Assembly: GCF_000695255.1 (NCBI RefSeq) | Contig: NZ_JMIB01000028.1 | Span: 1 to 64,000, forward strand | Direction: 5' to 3' | DNA: 64,000 nucleotides | Source: Photobacterium galatheae | GTDB lineage: Bacteria; Pseudomonadota; Gammaproteobacteria; Enterobacterales; Vibrionaceae | In this document: piece after piece, positions 26,053 through 35,628 of the stretch | Layout: every line of letters begins with the position of its first letter | How positions within the stretch are numbered: position 1 is the first letter of the stretch | Made by a program: the position numbers and the translations under genes | Notes under the pieces: model-generated | Database searches by the model: none | Told to the model about the DNA's origin: nothing | Seen by the model: only the letters and a program-made list of their open reading frames with translations

Positions 26053-26979
26053 ATGGTTACCTATTTGAAATCCCGTATCCGGAACATTCGTTATATCACC
26101 ACCTTTTTGTCCATTGCACTGATGGTGATTTCCCTGGCAGCACTGGCGATCAGAGGCCTGAACATGGGGCTGGACTTTACTGGGGGGATGGTGACTGAAG
26201 CGGTAGTGAGCCGCTCGGTGAGCAACCATGAGCTGCTGGATGTCCTGAAACCAGCTTTGGGTGAGTCAACCTCTGTAACCAAATCCGGGGAAGAAGGGCG
26301 CTGGGTGATTCGTTATCCATTAGCAAATCAGGAAGCCGGGCAGGCTTCAGAACAGGGACAGACGGCTCCAGATATAGATCAACTGCTTCATCAGGTGTCC
26401 AGCAACGTGGAGATCATCAGTAATAGTATGGTGGGCTCACAGGTTGGTCAGGATTTGGTTGAACAGGGAGGCTTAGCGCTGCTGGTGTGTGTACTGTGCA
26501 TACTGGGCTATCTCTGCTTTCGTTTTGAGTGGCGACTGGCCAGTGGTGCGTTGTTGGCGTTGATTCATGATGTTGTGTTGGTATTGGGATTCTTCGCACT
26601 GACTCAGATGGAGTTCAATCTGACGGTCTTTGCCGCTGTGCTGGCGATTTTGGGGTATTCGCTCAATGATTCCATCATTATTGCAGATCGGATCCGTGAA
26701 TTACTGGTCGCCAGACAGAAAACGCCAACGCCAGATATCAATGATCAGGCGGTGATTGCGACCTTTTCTCGTACCATGGTGACATCAGGGACGACGCTGA
26801 TTACCGTGGCTGCATTATGGCTGATGGGCGGCGCACCTTTGGAAGGCTTCGCGACGGCGATGTTCATCGGCATCATTTCCGGCACCTGGTCATCAATTTC
26901 AATGGGTACGGTTCTGCCGGAGTGGCTGAAGCTGGAACCTAAGCATTATTTGCCGGTTGAGGTTGATTTAGCGCCTTAG
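26053..26979 (+). CDS. secF: Protein translocase subunit SecF (second copy type, SecF2)
   Basis: Forms the SecDF complex with the product of the preceding gene. The 308-residue protein shows the family signatures: GLDFTGGMVTE after the first membrane segment, and VLAILGYSLNDSIIIADRIRE in the C-terminal membrane block. It starts three bases after secD. The short length and the vemP-secD-secF order match the second secDF set of Vibrio. A terminator follows. Confidence 0.93.
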   Translation: MVTYLKSRIRNIRYITTFLSIALMVISLAALAIRGLNMGLDFTGGMVTEAVVSRSVSNHELLDVLKPALGESTSVTKSGEEGRWVIRYPLANQEAGQASEQGQTAPDIDQLLHQVSSNVEIISNSMVGSQVGQDLVEQGGLALLVCVLCILGYLCFRFEWRLASGALLALIHDVVLVLGFFALTQMEFNLTVFAAVLAILGYSLNDSIIIADRIRELLVARQKTPTPDINDQAVIATFSRTMVTSGTTLITVAALWLMGGAPLEGFATAMFIGIISGTWSSISMGTVLPEWLKLEPKHYLPVEVDLAP

Positions 26980-26995
26980 TCAACATCAACAAGAG

Positions 26996-27019
26996 AGGTC
27001 AGCGCAAGCTGGCCTTTTC
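26996..27019 (+). terminator. Intrinsic terminator after secF
   Basis: AGGTCAGC (26996-27003), loop GCAA, GCTGGCCT (27008-27015) with one G-U pair, followed by TTTT. It ends the vemP-secDF transcript. Confidence 0.75.
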
Positions 27020-27167
27020 CTGAGTGTCGTTGTTGAAGAGAATCGTTCCCCGGCTATCTTCAGGTCCTGATGAGTTCAGAAAACTCAGAACTGGCTGGTC
27101 TTGCTGGCACAGACTTTCAGACAGGACTATCTTTGATCTGCGGCACTCACCAGTAACCGGAGGAATG

Positions 27168-27572
27168 ATGGAAAATCCGTTTAAACATCAGGGAGCATTC
27201 AGTTGGTCTGAACTTGTGGTCGATGATGCTGAAAAGGCAATTGAATACTACACAAAAGTGATTGGCTGGACGATCGAATCTGTTCCGATGCCCGGCGCGG
27301 CTGAAGGGCAGCAATACCATATTATTAAGGCAGGTGATGATCCGGTCGGCGGGATCATGGAGCGCACGGCAGAGTGTTTTCAGGCTCAGGTGGGCTGGTG
27401 GAGTTATATCACCGTTGATGATGTGGATGCCTGTGTGGCAAAAGCGGAAGCAGCTGGTGGTAAAGTGTTGTATCCGCCGATGGATGTGCCGAGTGTTGGC
27501 CGAATGTGTGCCATCATGGATCCTTGCGGCGCTGTGGTGTCAGTGATTCAGTATGTGAATGATATGCAGTGA
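27168..27572 (+). CDS. VOC (glyoxalase/dioxygenase fold) protein
   Basis: A 134-residue cytoplasmic protein of the vicinal oxygen chelate superfamily. The beta-alpha-beta pattern is visible: FSWSELVVDDAEKAIEYYTKVIGW at the start of module one and WWSYITVDDVDACVAKAEAAGG at module two, ending MDPCGAVVSVIQ. Proteins of this form are annotated as glyoxalase-like or bleomycin-resistance-like without known substrate. I chose ATG 27168, four bases after GGAGG; ATG 27165 is too close. It stands alone after the secF terminator. Confidence 0.85.
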   Translation: MENPFKHQGAFSWSELVVDDAEKAIEYYTKVIGWTIESVPMPGAAEGQQYHIIKAGDDPVGGIMERTAECFQAQVGWWSYITVDDVDACVAKAEAAGGKVLYPPMDVPSVGRMCAIMDPCGAVVSVIQYVNDMQ

Positions 27573-27713
27573 TTTTTCAGAGAAATGGAACCTGTGGCAG
27601 TGGAATTATGCTACTAACGGATCTTTGTTCAACTGCCATTCAACTTGATTGTGTCAGGCTGAACGTCTGAAACAGGTATCTTCCTGCTTTCTTACCTGAG
27701 TATGAGGTGACAG

Positions 27714-27944
27714 ATGAAAAATATCATTGCTGGCGTTATTGCACTGGTAATTGGTTTCTTTGCGCTGACTTTCGCAACAGTGGTGGGCGTTTTCATGGCC
27801 TTAGTTGCTTTTATCGCTCAACCGTTCCTGAAGCGTAAACTATCGAAACAGTACGCGACGTTTTATGCTGGCAAGACGAATGGTGCAACCAGCCAGGGAC
27901 GTGTGATTGAAGGTGAATATGAGCCTGTCCAGCACAATCGATAA
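27714..27944 (+). CDS. Small membrane protein, unknown function
   Basis: A 76-residue protein with a hydrophobic N-terminal half, probably one or two membrane segments (residues about 4-38), and a basic then acidic C-terminal tail ending VIEGEYEPVQHNR. GAGG precedes the ATG by 6 bases. It is followed by a hairpin. I recognise no family; a soluble C-terminal tail on the cytoplasmic side is likely from the positive LKRKLSKQ after the hydrophobic part. Confidence 0.7.
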   Translation: MKNIIAGVIALVIGFFALTFATVVGVFMALVAFIAQPFLKRKLSKQYATFYAGKTNGATSQGRVIEGEYEPVQHNR

Positions 27945-27969
27945 GCGACAGTGAATCAGAAAGACACAG

Positions 27970-27999
27970 AACGCCAGCCAGCAGTGCTGGCGTTTGTTT
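27970..27999 (+). terminator. Hairpin terminator between convergent genes
   Basis: AACGCCAGC (27970-27978) pairs with GCTGGCGTT (27986-27994), then a T-rich stretch TGTTTG. It probably ends the preceding small-gene transcript. Confidence 0.65.
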
Positions 28000-28012
28000 G
28001 ATATGCATAAGC

Positions 28013-28546
28013 TTACTCTGCGTGCAGGCAATGAAAAAAAGCGTCAAGGTGGCCGTCTTCTGAATAAAAGCGATAGCGCCGGTTGGCGCTCTGCAACTCA
28101 AAACGCCCATGATCTTCAGCAATCAGCCGAACCAGTACATCAAAGGCTTGCCCCGGATTGCTCCCCCCCAGACGTACTAAGTGAGAAATACTGTAACTGC
28201 GATCAGTATCAGCGATTCGGATGCTGCCGTAGTATTTTTTCCAGTTGGCAGTAAAGACTTCGACCGGTTGTCCGGTTCGGTAATAGCTGAAGTTTTCAAA
28301 TCCTTTGGGGTAGGAGATATCTGCTTTTAAGGCAACATAACGGCGGTTGAATCCCTGATCGGCAATCAAGGCAATCTGGAAATCGGTTTCGATGCGATTG
28401 AACTGGTTTTTCGCCAGATGGTAGAGGTCTAAACGACAAACCTGAGTGCCTAACATTGTGCGGCTGGTTGGTAACGGACCGGCAACAGCAATGTGAATGG
28501 TACTGGACGCGAGAAAAATGATGTACAGCCAGATACGACACAACAT
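28013..28546 (-). CDS. Secreted hypothetical protein
   Basis: A 177-residue protein with a clear N-terminal signal peptide (WLYIIFLASSTIHIAVA then GPLP). The mature part has several charged and aromatic residues and three cysteines; no known domain is recognised. It is monocistronic, converges on the small membrane protein gene, and its neighbours give no hint of function. Probably periplasmic. Confidence 0.65.
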   Translation of the reverse strand: MLCRIWLYIIFLASSTIHIAVAGPLPTSRTMLGTQVCRLDLYHLAKNQFNRIETDFQIALIADQGFNRRYVALKADISYPKGFENFSYYRTGQPVEVFTANWKKYYGSIRIADTDRSYSISHLVRLGGSNPGQAFDVLVRLIAEDHGRFELQSANRRYRFYSEDGHLDAFFHCLHAE

Positions 28547-28708
28547 TTCAAAAGACGCCTGTTTACGGCGAGGCTCTTGTGGCCTCGATTCTAGACATTT
28601 TTGTATTTCCTCTTGATAGCATAGCGACCATTTGCATCCACTTCCGCTCAGGGTGGCGCTAAGTATCTGAGCGGATCATGATTTTTGTCTTCCGTCTCAT
28701 GACTGAGC

Positions 28709-29686
28709 TTATGCTTGGTAAATTTTTGCTTTCACCATATTGCGGTATTGTGCGGGACTGAGGCTGAACTGTTTCTGGAAACGGGTACTGAAGTGATGCG
28801 CATCCCGGTATCCAACCTGTTCTGCCACATCCTGAAGGGACAGACCAAAGTCACGTAATAAGCTTTGTGCTGCCTCCATGCGCAGAGACTGTAAGTACTC
28901 ATGGGGTGTCTGTCCTACTTGTGTTTTGAAGCGGCGCTGAAAGGTTCTGAGTGGCAGGCCACATTGTTCTGCGATGTCTTTGGCGGTGACCGGCAGTGCC
29001 AGGTTGCGTTTGAGCCAGTCTTGCGCCAACGCGATCGATTCGTCGAACTGCACCTCGCCACCGATCTGATAGAAGGGCTGCTGATCCGACTGGGAAATCT
29101 CATGACCAAAATGGGTTTCTACGGTTTTTGCCACCGACTGGCCGAAATGTTCACGGATCAGGTACAGAATCAGTTCCGATTGCGAGTTAATACTGACCGT
29201 GCAATACAAACCGTTGGCGACAGTGATTGAGGCTTGGCGGTTCAGGGTGATCTGAGGATATCTTGCGGCGAATTTATCGTAGTAATACCAGTGGGTTGTT
29301 GCAACCTGATGGTCCAGAAGTCCGGTTTCAGCCAGCCAGCAGACACCGGTGCCGGTTGCAATGATTTTTGCACCTTGTTTGTATTGTTGTGTCAGCCAGG
29401 GGATCAGTGCCGGACTTTGTTTCAGGACAGACACTGGATTGCCCCAAATTGGAGGCAGAATGATGAAGTCGAATTCGCTGGCGCAGTCCAGTGTCATGTC
29501 TGGCTGGATGCGCAGGCCGGATTTTAGCTCTGGTGGTGACAGGCTGCTGGCTACAACAGAAATAGTGACTGGCTGAGATTTCTGGATATGTCGGGGGCGC
29601 AGACCTCCAGCGCTGGTAAGCATTTCAGCGGCAAGAGAAATGCCGGTGATCAGGGCGCGGGGGTAAAGGACAAATGCAATGTTCAT
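28709..29686 (-). CDS. GlxA-type AraC family transcriptional regulator
   Basis: A 325-residue regulator with an N-terminal DJ-1/PfpI-like (class I glutamine amidotransferase) domain (MNIAFVLYPRALITG, ATGTGVCWLAETGLL) and a C-terminal AraC DNA-binding domain (ITAKDIAEQ-type helix-turn-helix, then LQDVAEQVGYRDAHHFSTRF). The start at ATG 29686 fits the first beta strand of the domain; the frame is open 11 codons further. It is divergent from the fabY gene. GlxA-type regulators respond to various amines or carbon sources; the effector here is unknown. Confidence 0.88.
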   Translation of the reverse strand: MNIAFVLYPRALITGISLAAEMLTSAGGLRPRHIQKSQPVTISVVASSLSPPELKSGLRIQPDMTLDCASEFDFIILPPIWGNPVSVLKQSPALIPWLTQQYKQGAKIIATGTGVCWLAETGLLDHQVATTHWYYYDKFAARYPQITLNRQASITVANGLYCTVSINSQSELILYLIREHFGQSVAKTVETHFGHEISQSDQQPFYQIGGEVQFDESIALAQDWLKRNLALPVTAKDIAEQCGLPLRTFQRRFKTQVGQTPHEYLQSLRMEAAQSLLRDFGLSLQDVAEQVGYRDAHHFSTRFQKQFSLSPAQYRNMVKAKIYQA

Positions 29687-29893
29687 CGGAGATGCCTGGG
29701 CTGATGTTCTGTGGGCCACAGGTGTAATTTTCTGCCTGAACGATTGCTGAAGTGGTGAGAGTCAGCGCTTCGAAATTGGCTCGATCGCACAAGTGTGGCG
29801 TATATGTCAGTAATTATGGCGTAATTGCCTGATGTAATACCAGTGTAACTTGGTAATCTGACAGGCAAGTTAGTTATCAAGTAAGAATTACCC

Positions 29894-31738
29894 ATGAAGT
29901 TACCTCTGATTGTCGGAATTGGCGGCATGAATGCCGCAGGTCGTAGTTCAGGTTTTCACAGTTATAAACGCATGCTGGCTGATATCCTGCCGGCAAGCGA
30001 CATGCATTCAACCTGGCAGGATCTCGCTCATCGAATGGGATTGGCTGAAGGGGAAGTCACCGAATCTGTGATTGAAGCGATCAAGGCGGGCACGCTGGTT
30101 CGCCGGATTGAAAGTTTCGACCCGGATCGTGTGTTACACCAGTACAAAGCGGCGCTGTCTGCGGGCAGTGAGCAAATTCGCTTTACATTACGCAAGTCGA
30201 AATTACCGGCACATATTCCGGAGAACTGGGACATCGCAGAAGCGGGCAGCAAAGTGCATGTGACCGTGAACGGTGAGCTGGACGCACTGCTGGCAGACTA
30301 TACGGCTTTTCCGGTCAGCAGCGGGGGAAACATTCCCCGTGGTTTTGAGCCGGGTAAACTATACAACTCCCGTTTCCATCCCCGTGGTCTGCAACTGACC
30401 GTTTATGGTGCATCCGATGCCCTGAATTCTCTGGGGGTAGATTGGGATGAAGTGCTCAAGCATATTCGCCCGGATGAAATTTCAGTGTATGCCGGGAGTG
30501 GTCTGGCACAGATTGATGATCAGTCGCTGGCAGGGATGGTCGCAGCACCGCTGACCGGCGGCCGAGTCAGCTCCAAAATGATGGCCTTGTCACTGGCAGA
30601 AATGCCCGCGGATTTCATTAACGGTTATGTGATTAACAGTGTCGGGACAACGGGCACCAGCATGGGTGCCTGCGCCACCTTCCTGTATAACCTGCGTCAG
30701 GGATTGTTGGATATTCAGAGTGGACAGGCGAAAGTGGCGATTGTCGGGAACGCTGAAGCACCTGTGGTCTCTGAAATCATGGAAGGTTTCCGCGTCATGG
30801 GCGCGCTGGCTCAGGATGAAGAGCTGCGTGCTCTGGATAACAGCGATACGGTCGATAACCGCCGTGCCTGCCGTCCTTTTTCGGACAATGCAGGCTTTAC
30901 CATGGCAGAATCAGCGCAATTTGCTGTGCTCATGGATGAAGCGCTGGCGCTGGAACTGGGTGTAACTATTTACGGCACTGCCGCGGATGTGTTCATTAAT
31001 GCCGATGGTAACAAAAAGTCGATTTCAGCCCCCGGTGTCGGTAACTATGTGACTGTCGCCAAGGCCACAGCACTGGCACAGGCCATTCTTGGTCCTGACG
31101 GTGTGAAAAAAACTTTTGTGCAGGCGCATGGAACCGGCACACCACAGAACCGAGTGACCGAAAGTCACATTCTGAATGAAGTTGCGAAAACCTTTGGGAT
31201 CACAAACTGGCCCGTGACCGCGATTAAATCTTACGTGGGTCACTCCATGAGTGCGGCGGCCGGTGATCAGCTGATGGCGTCACTGGGCGTCTGGCAGTAT
31301 GGCTGGATTCCCGGGATCAAAACGATTGATCACATTGCGGAAGATGTTCATCAGTCGAATCTGAATATCCTGATGGATCATTATTTTGCCGGAACGACCG
31401 GTGATGATATGCAGGGCGTGATTATTAACGCGAAGGGCTTTGGCGGGAACAATGCCTCTGCACTGGTCTTGTCTCCTCAGCAGACCTTGTCGATGCTGGA
31501 GAAGAAATATGGCGAGGCTGCGATGGCTGAGTACCTGAGCCGTAATGAAAAAGTCCGTGAAATGATCGCAGAGCGTGACTTGCAGGCGTGTCAGGGAGTT
31601 GAGGAGATTCGCTATTCTTTTGGTGAATCTGTGATGGATGAGTCCTCTGTCAGCCTGACTCAGGAAGCGATCCAACTGTCAGCTTTTGGGGAAGCGATTG
31701 CTTTACCGACCGTGAACCCTTACGCAGATTATCAGTAA
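29894..31738 (+). CDS. fabY: Beta-ketoacyl-ACP synthase FabY-like
   Basis: Condensing enzyme of fatty-acid synthesis. The 614-residue protein closely resembles Pseudomonas FabY (about 634 residues), starting VGIGGMNAAGRSS with the characteristic N-terminal extension before the thiolase fold. The catalytic triad is visible: Cys in GACATF, His in QAHGTGTPQNR and His in YVGHSMSAA. In Pseudomonas FabY condenses acetyl-CoA with malonyl-ACP to start chains; here the same is inferred. It is monocistronic and ends at a strong terminator. Confidence 0.88.
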   Translation: MKLPLIVGIGGMNAAGRSSGFHSYKRMLADILPASDMHSTWQDLAHRMGLAEGEVTESVIEAIKAGTLVRRIESFDPDRVLHQYKAALSAGSEQIRFTLRKSKLPAHIPENWDIAEAGSKVHVTVNGELDALLADYTAFPVSSGGNIPRGFEPGKLYNSRFHPRGLQLTVYGASDALNSLGVDWDEVLKHIRPDEISVYAGSGLAQIDDQSLAGMVAAPLTGGRVSSKMMALSLAEMPADFINGYVINSVGTTGTSMGACATFLYNLRQGLLDIQSGQAKVAIVGNAEAPVVSEIMEGFRVMGALAQDEELRALDNSDTVDNRRACRPFSDNAGFTMAESAQFAVLMDEALALELGVTIYGTAADVFINADGNKKSISAPGVGNYVTVAKATALAQAILGPDGVKKTFVQAHGTGTPQNRVTESHILNEVAKTFGITNWPVTAIKSYVGHSMSAAAGDQLMASLGVWQYGWIPGIKTIDHIAEDVHQSNLNILMDHYFAGTTGDDMQGVIINAKGFGGNNASALVLSPQQTLSMLEKKYGEAAMAEYLSRNEKVREMIAERDLQACQGVEEIRYSFGESVMDESSVSLTQEAIQLSAFGEAIALPTVNPYADYQ

Positions 31739-31762
31739 TTCAGTCTGAGATTGAATGAAGAA

Positions 31763-31789
31763 CGGGCAGCTTTAGCTGCCCGCTTTTTT
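31763..31789 (+). terminator. Intrinsic terminator after fabY
   Basis: CGGGCAGC (31763-31770), loop TTTA, GCTGCCCG (31775-31782), then C and T6. It ends the fabY transcript, facing the convergent acyl-CoA synthetase gene. Confidence 0.92.
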
Positions 31790-31805
31790 ACGTTTTTTAT
31801 CTGTC

Positions 31806-33500
31806 TTATTCTTCCCACTGAATCAATTGCCCTTTCGGCCAGTGACTGCCTGTCTCATGGTATTTTTTCTCTAACAGGTGTCGTTTAATTTTCAGCGTAG
31901 GGGTCAGAATGCCGTTTTCGATGCTCCACGGTTCTTTGATCATCAGAACCCCTTTGATCTTCGCATGAGACTCCAGCTCTTTGTTGATGGCTTCGATGGC
32001 GTGTGTCACTCTGCGGGCATAGCGCTCCCGGTCAAAGTCTGGATAATCATGGGGGACTGCCAGCAGAATTGGTGCCGGCATCCCAGAGCCGACCACACAC
32101 ATCATTTCAATACTGCTCAGTTCAAACAAACGCTTTTCAATGGGAACAGGGGAGACAAATTTCCCTTTGGCTGTTTTGAAGTTGTCTTTTTTACGGCCCT
32201 GAATGGTCAGGTATCCTTCTTCATCTAAACTGCCCAGATCGCCTGTATGCAGCCAGCCTTCTTCATTGAAGCTCTCTTTGGTGGCAATGTCGTTCTTGTA
32301 GTAACCCGAGAACAACCCTTTACTACGCACCAGAATTTCATCATCTTCAGCGATTTTGATTTCAATACCAGGGCCTGCGTTGCCAACGGTGCCGATTTTT
32401 TCACTGCGGAAAGGCAGGTTGAGGGTGCCATAGGCAAAGTTCTCCGTCATGCCCCAAGCCTCGGTAATGTTCAGACCAATGGTTTCATACCAGCGCAACA
32501 GGGCCGGTGAAACCGGTGCAGAACCGCAACCCAGTACACGTGCTTCATTCAGGCCCAACCCATCAGCCAGCTTCCGTTTGATCAGGCCGGAGATGAACGG
32601 GATCTTCAGTAACAGGTTTAACCGGGCCTGCGGTAATTTATCCAGAATGCGCTGTTGGAATAAAGTCCAGAGACGGGGGACAGAAATAAACAGAGTCGGG
32701 CGGTGCATTTTGACATCTTCAATGAAGGTATCGAGTGACTCAGGAAAAGCCACCTGAACACCAGCCATCATGGATGTTCCCAGTATGTATACCCGCTCGG
32801 TAATGTGCGCCAGCGGCAAGTAGGAAAATAAACGCTCGTTCTCAATGATACCGATATGGTTAATCAGGTTTTGTGCAGAAAAAGCAAATCCGCCATAGGA
32901 CAGCATCGCCCCTTTCGGCAAGCCCGAGGTGCCGGATGTATAGACCAGAGACATCATATCGTCATCCTGATGAGACGGGCGTTCCTCGAACGGGGTGTGG
33001 GCATGGATGAGTGCATTCATCTCATGCTGGCATTCCGGTACATCCGGATAGGGGAAGCTGACTGTCGTGATGTCCGTCAGTCGGCTGGTCACGGCATCAA
33101 TGGCACGAGTGTTATCCAGTTTGCCGATGAACACCAGTTTGGACTCACTGTGTGTTAAACAGTGTTCAATCGTTTCTTCTCCGGCAGTGGGGAAAATGGG
33201 CACACTGACATAACTTCCCAGCATCATGGCCAGATCGCAGATATACCACTCCGCACAGTTTTTAGAGATTAAGCCAATTTTGTCACCGGGTTGTAAACCC
33301 ATCGCCCGGAGTGCACTGACCAGACGTAGTGCTTTATCCGCGACATCGGCGTACGTGAAATCAGAAAACTGGCGATTGATAATTTGACGAAGAAAAACCT
33401 CATTCGGTCGTTGCTCAGCCCATTGCAATACACGTTCGTGTGGTAATACCTGCATCTTGAGCGATTCCCTGGAAGTATTTGGCTGTAAAGGCAAAGTCAT
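31806..33500 (-). CDS. Long-chain acyl-CoA synthetase (AMP-forming)
   Basis: Activates fatty acids to acyl-CoA with ATP. The 564-residue protein has the AMP-binding signature LVYTSGTSGLPKGAM, the ITEAWGMTE adenine site and the WLHTGDLG and GRKKDNFKTAKGKFVSP motifs before the C-terminal lid domain. In length and motif spacing it fits the FadD15/FAA1-like branch rather than E. coli FadD. Convergent with fabY; upstream 33501-33718 contains no clear operator. Confidence 0.88.
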   Translation of the reverse strand: MTLPLQPNTSRESLKMQVLPHERVLQWAEQRPNEVFLRQIINRQFSDFTYADVADKALRLVSALRAMGLQPGDKIGLISKNCAEWYICDLAMMLGSYVSVPIFPTAGEETIEHCLTHSESKLVFIGKLDNTRAIDAVTSRLTDITTVSFPYPDVPECQHEMNALIHAHTPFEERPSHQDDDMMSLVYTSGTSGLPKGAMLSYGGFAFSAQNLINHIGIIENERLFSYLPLAHITERVYILGTSMMAGVQVAFPESLDTFIEDVKMHRPTLFISVPRLWTLFQQRILDKLPQARLNLLLKIPFISGLIKRKLADGLGLNEARVLGCGSAPVSPALLRWYETIGLNITEAWGMTENFAYGTLNLPFRSEKIGTVGNAGPGIEIKIAEDDEILVRSKGLFSGYYKNDIATKESFNEEGWLHTGDLGSLDEEGYLTIQGRKKDNFKTAKGKFVSPVPIEKRLFELSSIEMMCVVGSGMPAPILLAVPHDYPDFDRERYARRVTHAIEAINKELESHAKIKGVLMIKEPWSIENGILTPTLKIKRHLLEKKYHETGSHWPKGQLIQWEE

Positions 33501-33718
33501 GGTTCCGTTCCTTGGTTGTTATTATCTTGTTAAATTATTAAAAGCGGCTTTCTTAGCACCGTCAAGCGTTCACTGTAGTGTTTTTGAGGTAAAAATCTAA
33601 ATCAAAGTTCAAAATCTTGGCTTAAGTCATTGATTTGTGATGTTGATTGCGACGGAGGACAACATTGGAGCAGCCCTGAAACTGACCAGAGCTGCGGTAT
33701 GAAAATTGTTACAACCGT

Positions 33719-34201
33719 TTACGGTTGGGCTGGCGTGGATGGTTCTTTGTAGGCTTTGGTGCCCCACAATGGCACGGTAGACAAGCTGTGCTTGTAGCTC
33801 CCTGAGGTTTCTTTGGTTGCATAGGACAGATACATCAATGTCTGGCTGTCAGCATCAAAGATCCGTCTGATCTTCATGGTTTTGAAGAAAACACTCTTCG
33901 ATTTCTTGAAAACCACGTCACCGCCTTTGGATTTATCGATCGCAGCGATCATTTCTGGCGTAATTTCTCCGGTCTGACGGCAGGAAATGGAAGAGTCACT
34001 TGGATCTGAAAAGTCCAGATCGGCTTCAATGCTGGCAATGTGGCAGGTGACGCCGGGAATTAAGGGATCACTGAGTACATTGAGCTTGATATCCTTCGTG
34101 GTAAATACGCCAAGACTGACATCGCCGACTTCGTTGTCTGAACAGCCTGCCAGTAAAGATGCTCCCGCGAGCATTGCGGAAAAGAGCAGTGCGCGTTTCA
34201 T
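33719..34201 (-). CDS. creA: CreA family protein, lipoprotein form
   Basis: A 160-residue protein of the CreA family, of unknown biochemical role. The family's features are seen: TTKDIKLNVLSDPLIPGVTCHIA, SISCRQTGEI, and VVFKKSKSVFFKTMKIRR, followed by LMYLSYATK. Unlike E. coli CreA, whose signal peptide is of the soluble type, this one has a lipobox (LLAGC), so it is probably membrane-anchored. Confidence 0.88.
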   Translation of the reverse strand: MKRALLFSAMLAGASLLAGCSDNEVGDVSLGVFTTKDIKLNVLSDPLIPGVTCHIASIEADLDFSDPSDSSISCRQTGEITPEMIAAIDKSKGGDVVFKKSKSVFFKTMKIRRIFDADSQTLMYLSYATKETSGSYKHSLSTVPLWGTKAYKEPSTPAQP

Positions 34202-34309
34202 TCAAGGTCTCCATGATGTGTAATAAGAACATGCCAGCATAACCGGAAAAGATGTCTTTTACCTGACTGCCCCTCAAATATTTGTCTGAATGTTTCGAAA
34301 CACAATGGG

Positions 34310-34750
34310 TTATCTGTGGTTGCCAGGGGGACGGTTTATCGATGATTGCAGCAGAGACCAGGAAAGGAGTCCTCCCAGAATGACTCCGGTCAGATTCGCC
34401 ATGGCATCGGAGATGGAGCTTTCCCGGCCGGGTTGGAGCGTGCCCTGAAGGGCTTCCAGCAGACTGCCATAAAATCCTAAGCACATTAATACATACAGGT
34501 ATCGTTGCCGGTGTTTACTGATCAACAGTGCCAGCGTGGCAAAGAGTCCGTAGCAGAGGGCATGTAAAATAAAATCCAGATGGGCGATACCGTAGCTTTT
34601 CAGATCAGTCAGAGTGCCTTTTTCTGCTGGGGGCATGAGCGTCAGCCAGGTGATGAGCAACCCGTGTCCCCAGAAAAGCGCCCGGGCACAGTGCAGTAGT
34701 TTTCGGGTTTTGAGCTGTAGGTAGAGGGCGTTGAATTGAGTCAGCGGCAC
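34310..34750 (-). CDS. VanZ-like membrane protein
   Basis: A 146-residue protein with four predicted membrane segments and the VanZ-like pattern: an early LITWLTLMPP, HLDFILHALCYGLFATLA and a late ESSISDAMANLTGVILGG. VanZ-like proteins often accompany exopolysaccharide and exosortase loci. It lies 14 bases after the S1C protease gene and may be co-transcribed with it. Function unknown. Confidence 0.8.
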   Translation of the reverse strand: MPLTQFNALYLQLKTRKLLHCARALFWGHGLLITWLTLMPPAEKGTLTDLKSYGIAHLDFILHALCYGLFATLALLISKHRQRYLYVLMCLGFYGSLLEALQGTLQPGRESSISDAMANLTGVILGGLLSWSLLQSSINRPPGNHR

Positions 34751-34763
34751 AGTTTCTTTCCGG

Positions 34764-35543
34764 TTAGGGCCGAGCTTTCAGCAGCCGGCTCAAATGGCTG
34801 ACAGGAACGGCATAAGTAATGGCACTGGGCTGGGCCAGTGCGTTTTCTTTTGTATTTTTCACCAGTACTTTATTGATAATAGCGATGACTTCACCGTTAT
34901 TCTGGCTGTAGACCGGGCTGCCGCTGTTTCCGGGATAGGCCGTGGCATCTAACTGATAGACAAAAAATGGGTTCTTCAGATGCTTCAGCCGCGAGACAGA
35001 GAGCTCTTTCGCAGTGCGTGCCGGAATTGCAATGGGCGTGATGCTGGAGATCATTCCCCTGTGCGTGACCGGATAAAGGCCCAGAATTGCCCCGATGGGG
35101 AATCCGGTAAAGCTGTAGATTTCACCTTCCCGAGCCTGATGGGAAGAGAGCCGAAGGGCAGGTAGCGGTTGGCCGCTGATTTTGAGAATGGCCAGGTCAT
35201 GTTCAGCATCCCGTGCGACCACATGTGCAGTGCGGATATCCGGTGCTTTGCCTGTCCCGACAAAAACCACAAAGGTTGTATTCTTATTTGTCGCGATGGT
35301 GGTGGGGACGACATGGCTGTTGGTCGCAATGAGCGACCCATCTCCGATCGCAAAACCGGTCCCGCTTAAACTGGCTCGGGGAGTGGCCAGTTTCTGATAA
35401 GTACCTACGCCGACGATGGAAGGCTTAATCTGGCTAATGACCTCAGGTAATGCGGCGTGGGCGGAAAATGGCACTGCCAGCATCACCAGTCGCATGAAGA
35501 ATCCGGTCAAGAGTGCACTGTAAGTTCTGACAGGAGAGAACAT
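34764..35543 (-). CDS. Periplasmic trypsin-like serine protease (S1C)
   Basis: A 259-residue protein with a signal peptide (cleavage after SAHA, residue 30) and a trypsin-like fold. The catalytic triad is visible as H77 (TNSHVV), D116 (EHDLAIL) and S207 (GNSGSP). There is no PDZ domain, unlike DegP or DegS. Such proteases are found next to XrtA/PEP-CTERM polysaccharide genes, here followed by VanZ-like and preceded by prsT. Substrate unknown. Confidence 0.85.
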   Translation of the reverse strand: MFSPVRTYSALLTGFFMRLVMLAVPFSAHAALPEVISQIKPSIVGVGTYQKLATPRASLSGTGFAIGDGSLIATNSHVVPTTIATNKNTTFVVFVGTGKAPDIRTAHVVARDAEHDLAILKISGQPLPALRLSSHQAREGEIYSFTGFPIGAILGLYPVTHRGMISSITPIAIPARTAKELSVSRLKHLKNPFFVYQLDATAYPGNSGSPVYSQNNGEVIAIINKVLVKNTKENALAQPSAITYAVPVSHLSRLLKARP

Positions 35544-35628
35544 CGTTTTTTGGCCTCTTATTTTGGTGGCTATTTCTTCTTTGGTGGATTTTAGAAAAAC
35601 CGCCCCGCATGAACGGGGCGGCCGGAAA

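Noticed and set aside
26350-26370. GGGACAGAC-like string in secF
   Set aside because: Only a partial match in a conserved coding sequence; regarded as chance. Similar partial matches at 29427, 48712, 58935 and 60835 were set aside for the same reason.
33660-33700. Possible FadR site upstream of the acyl-CoA synthetase
   Set aside because: Only a GACCAG-type half matches and its position is downstream of creA's end rather than at a promoter.
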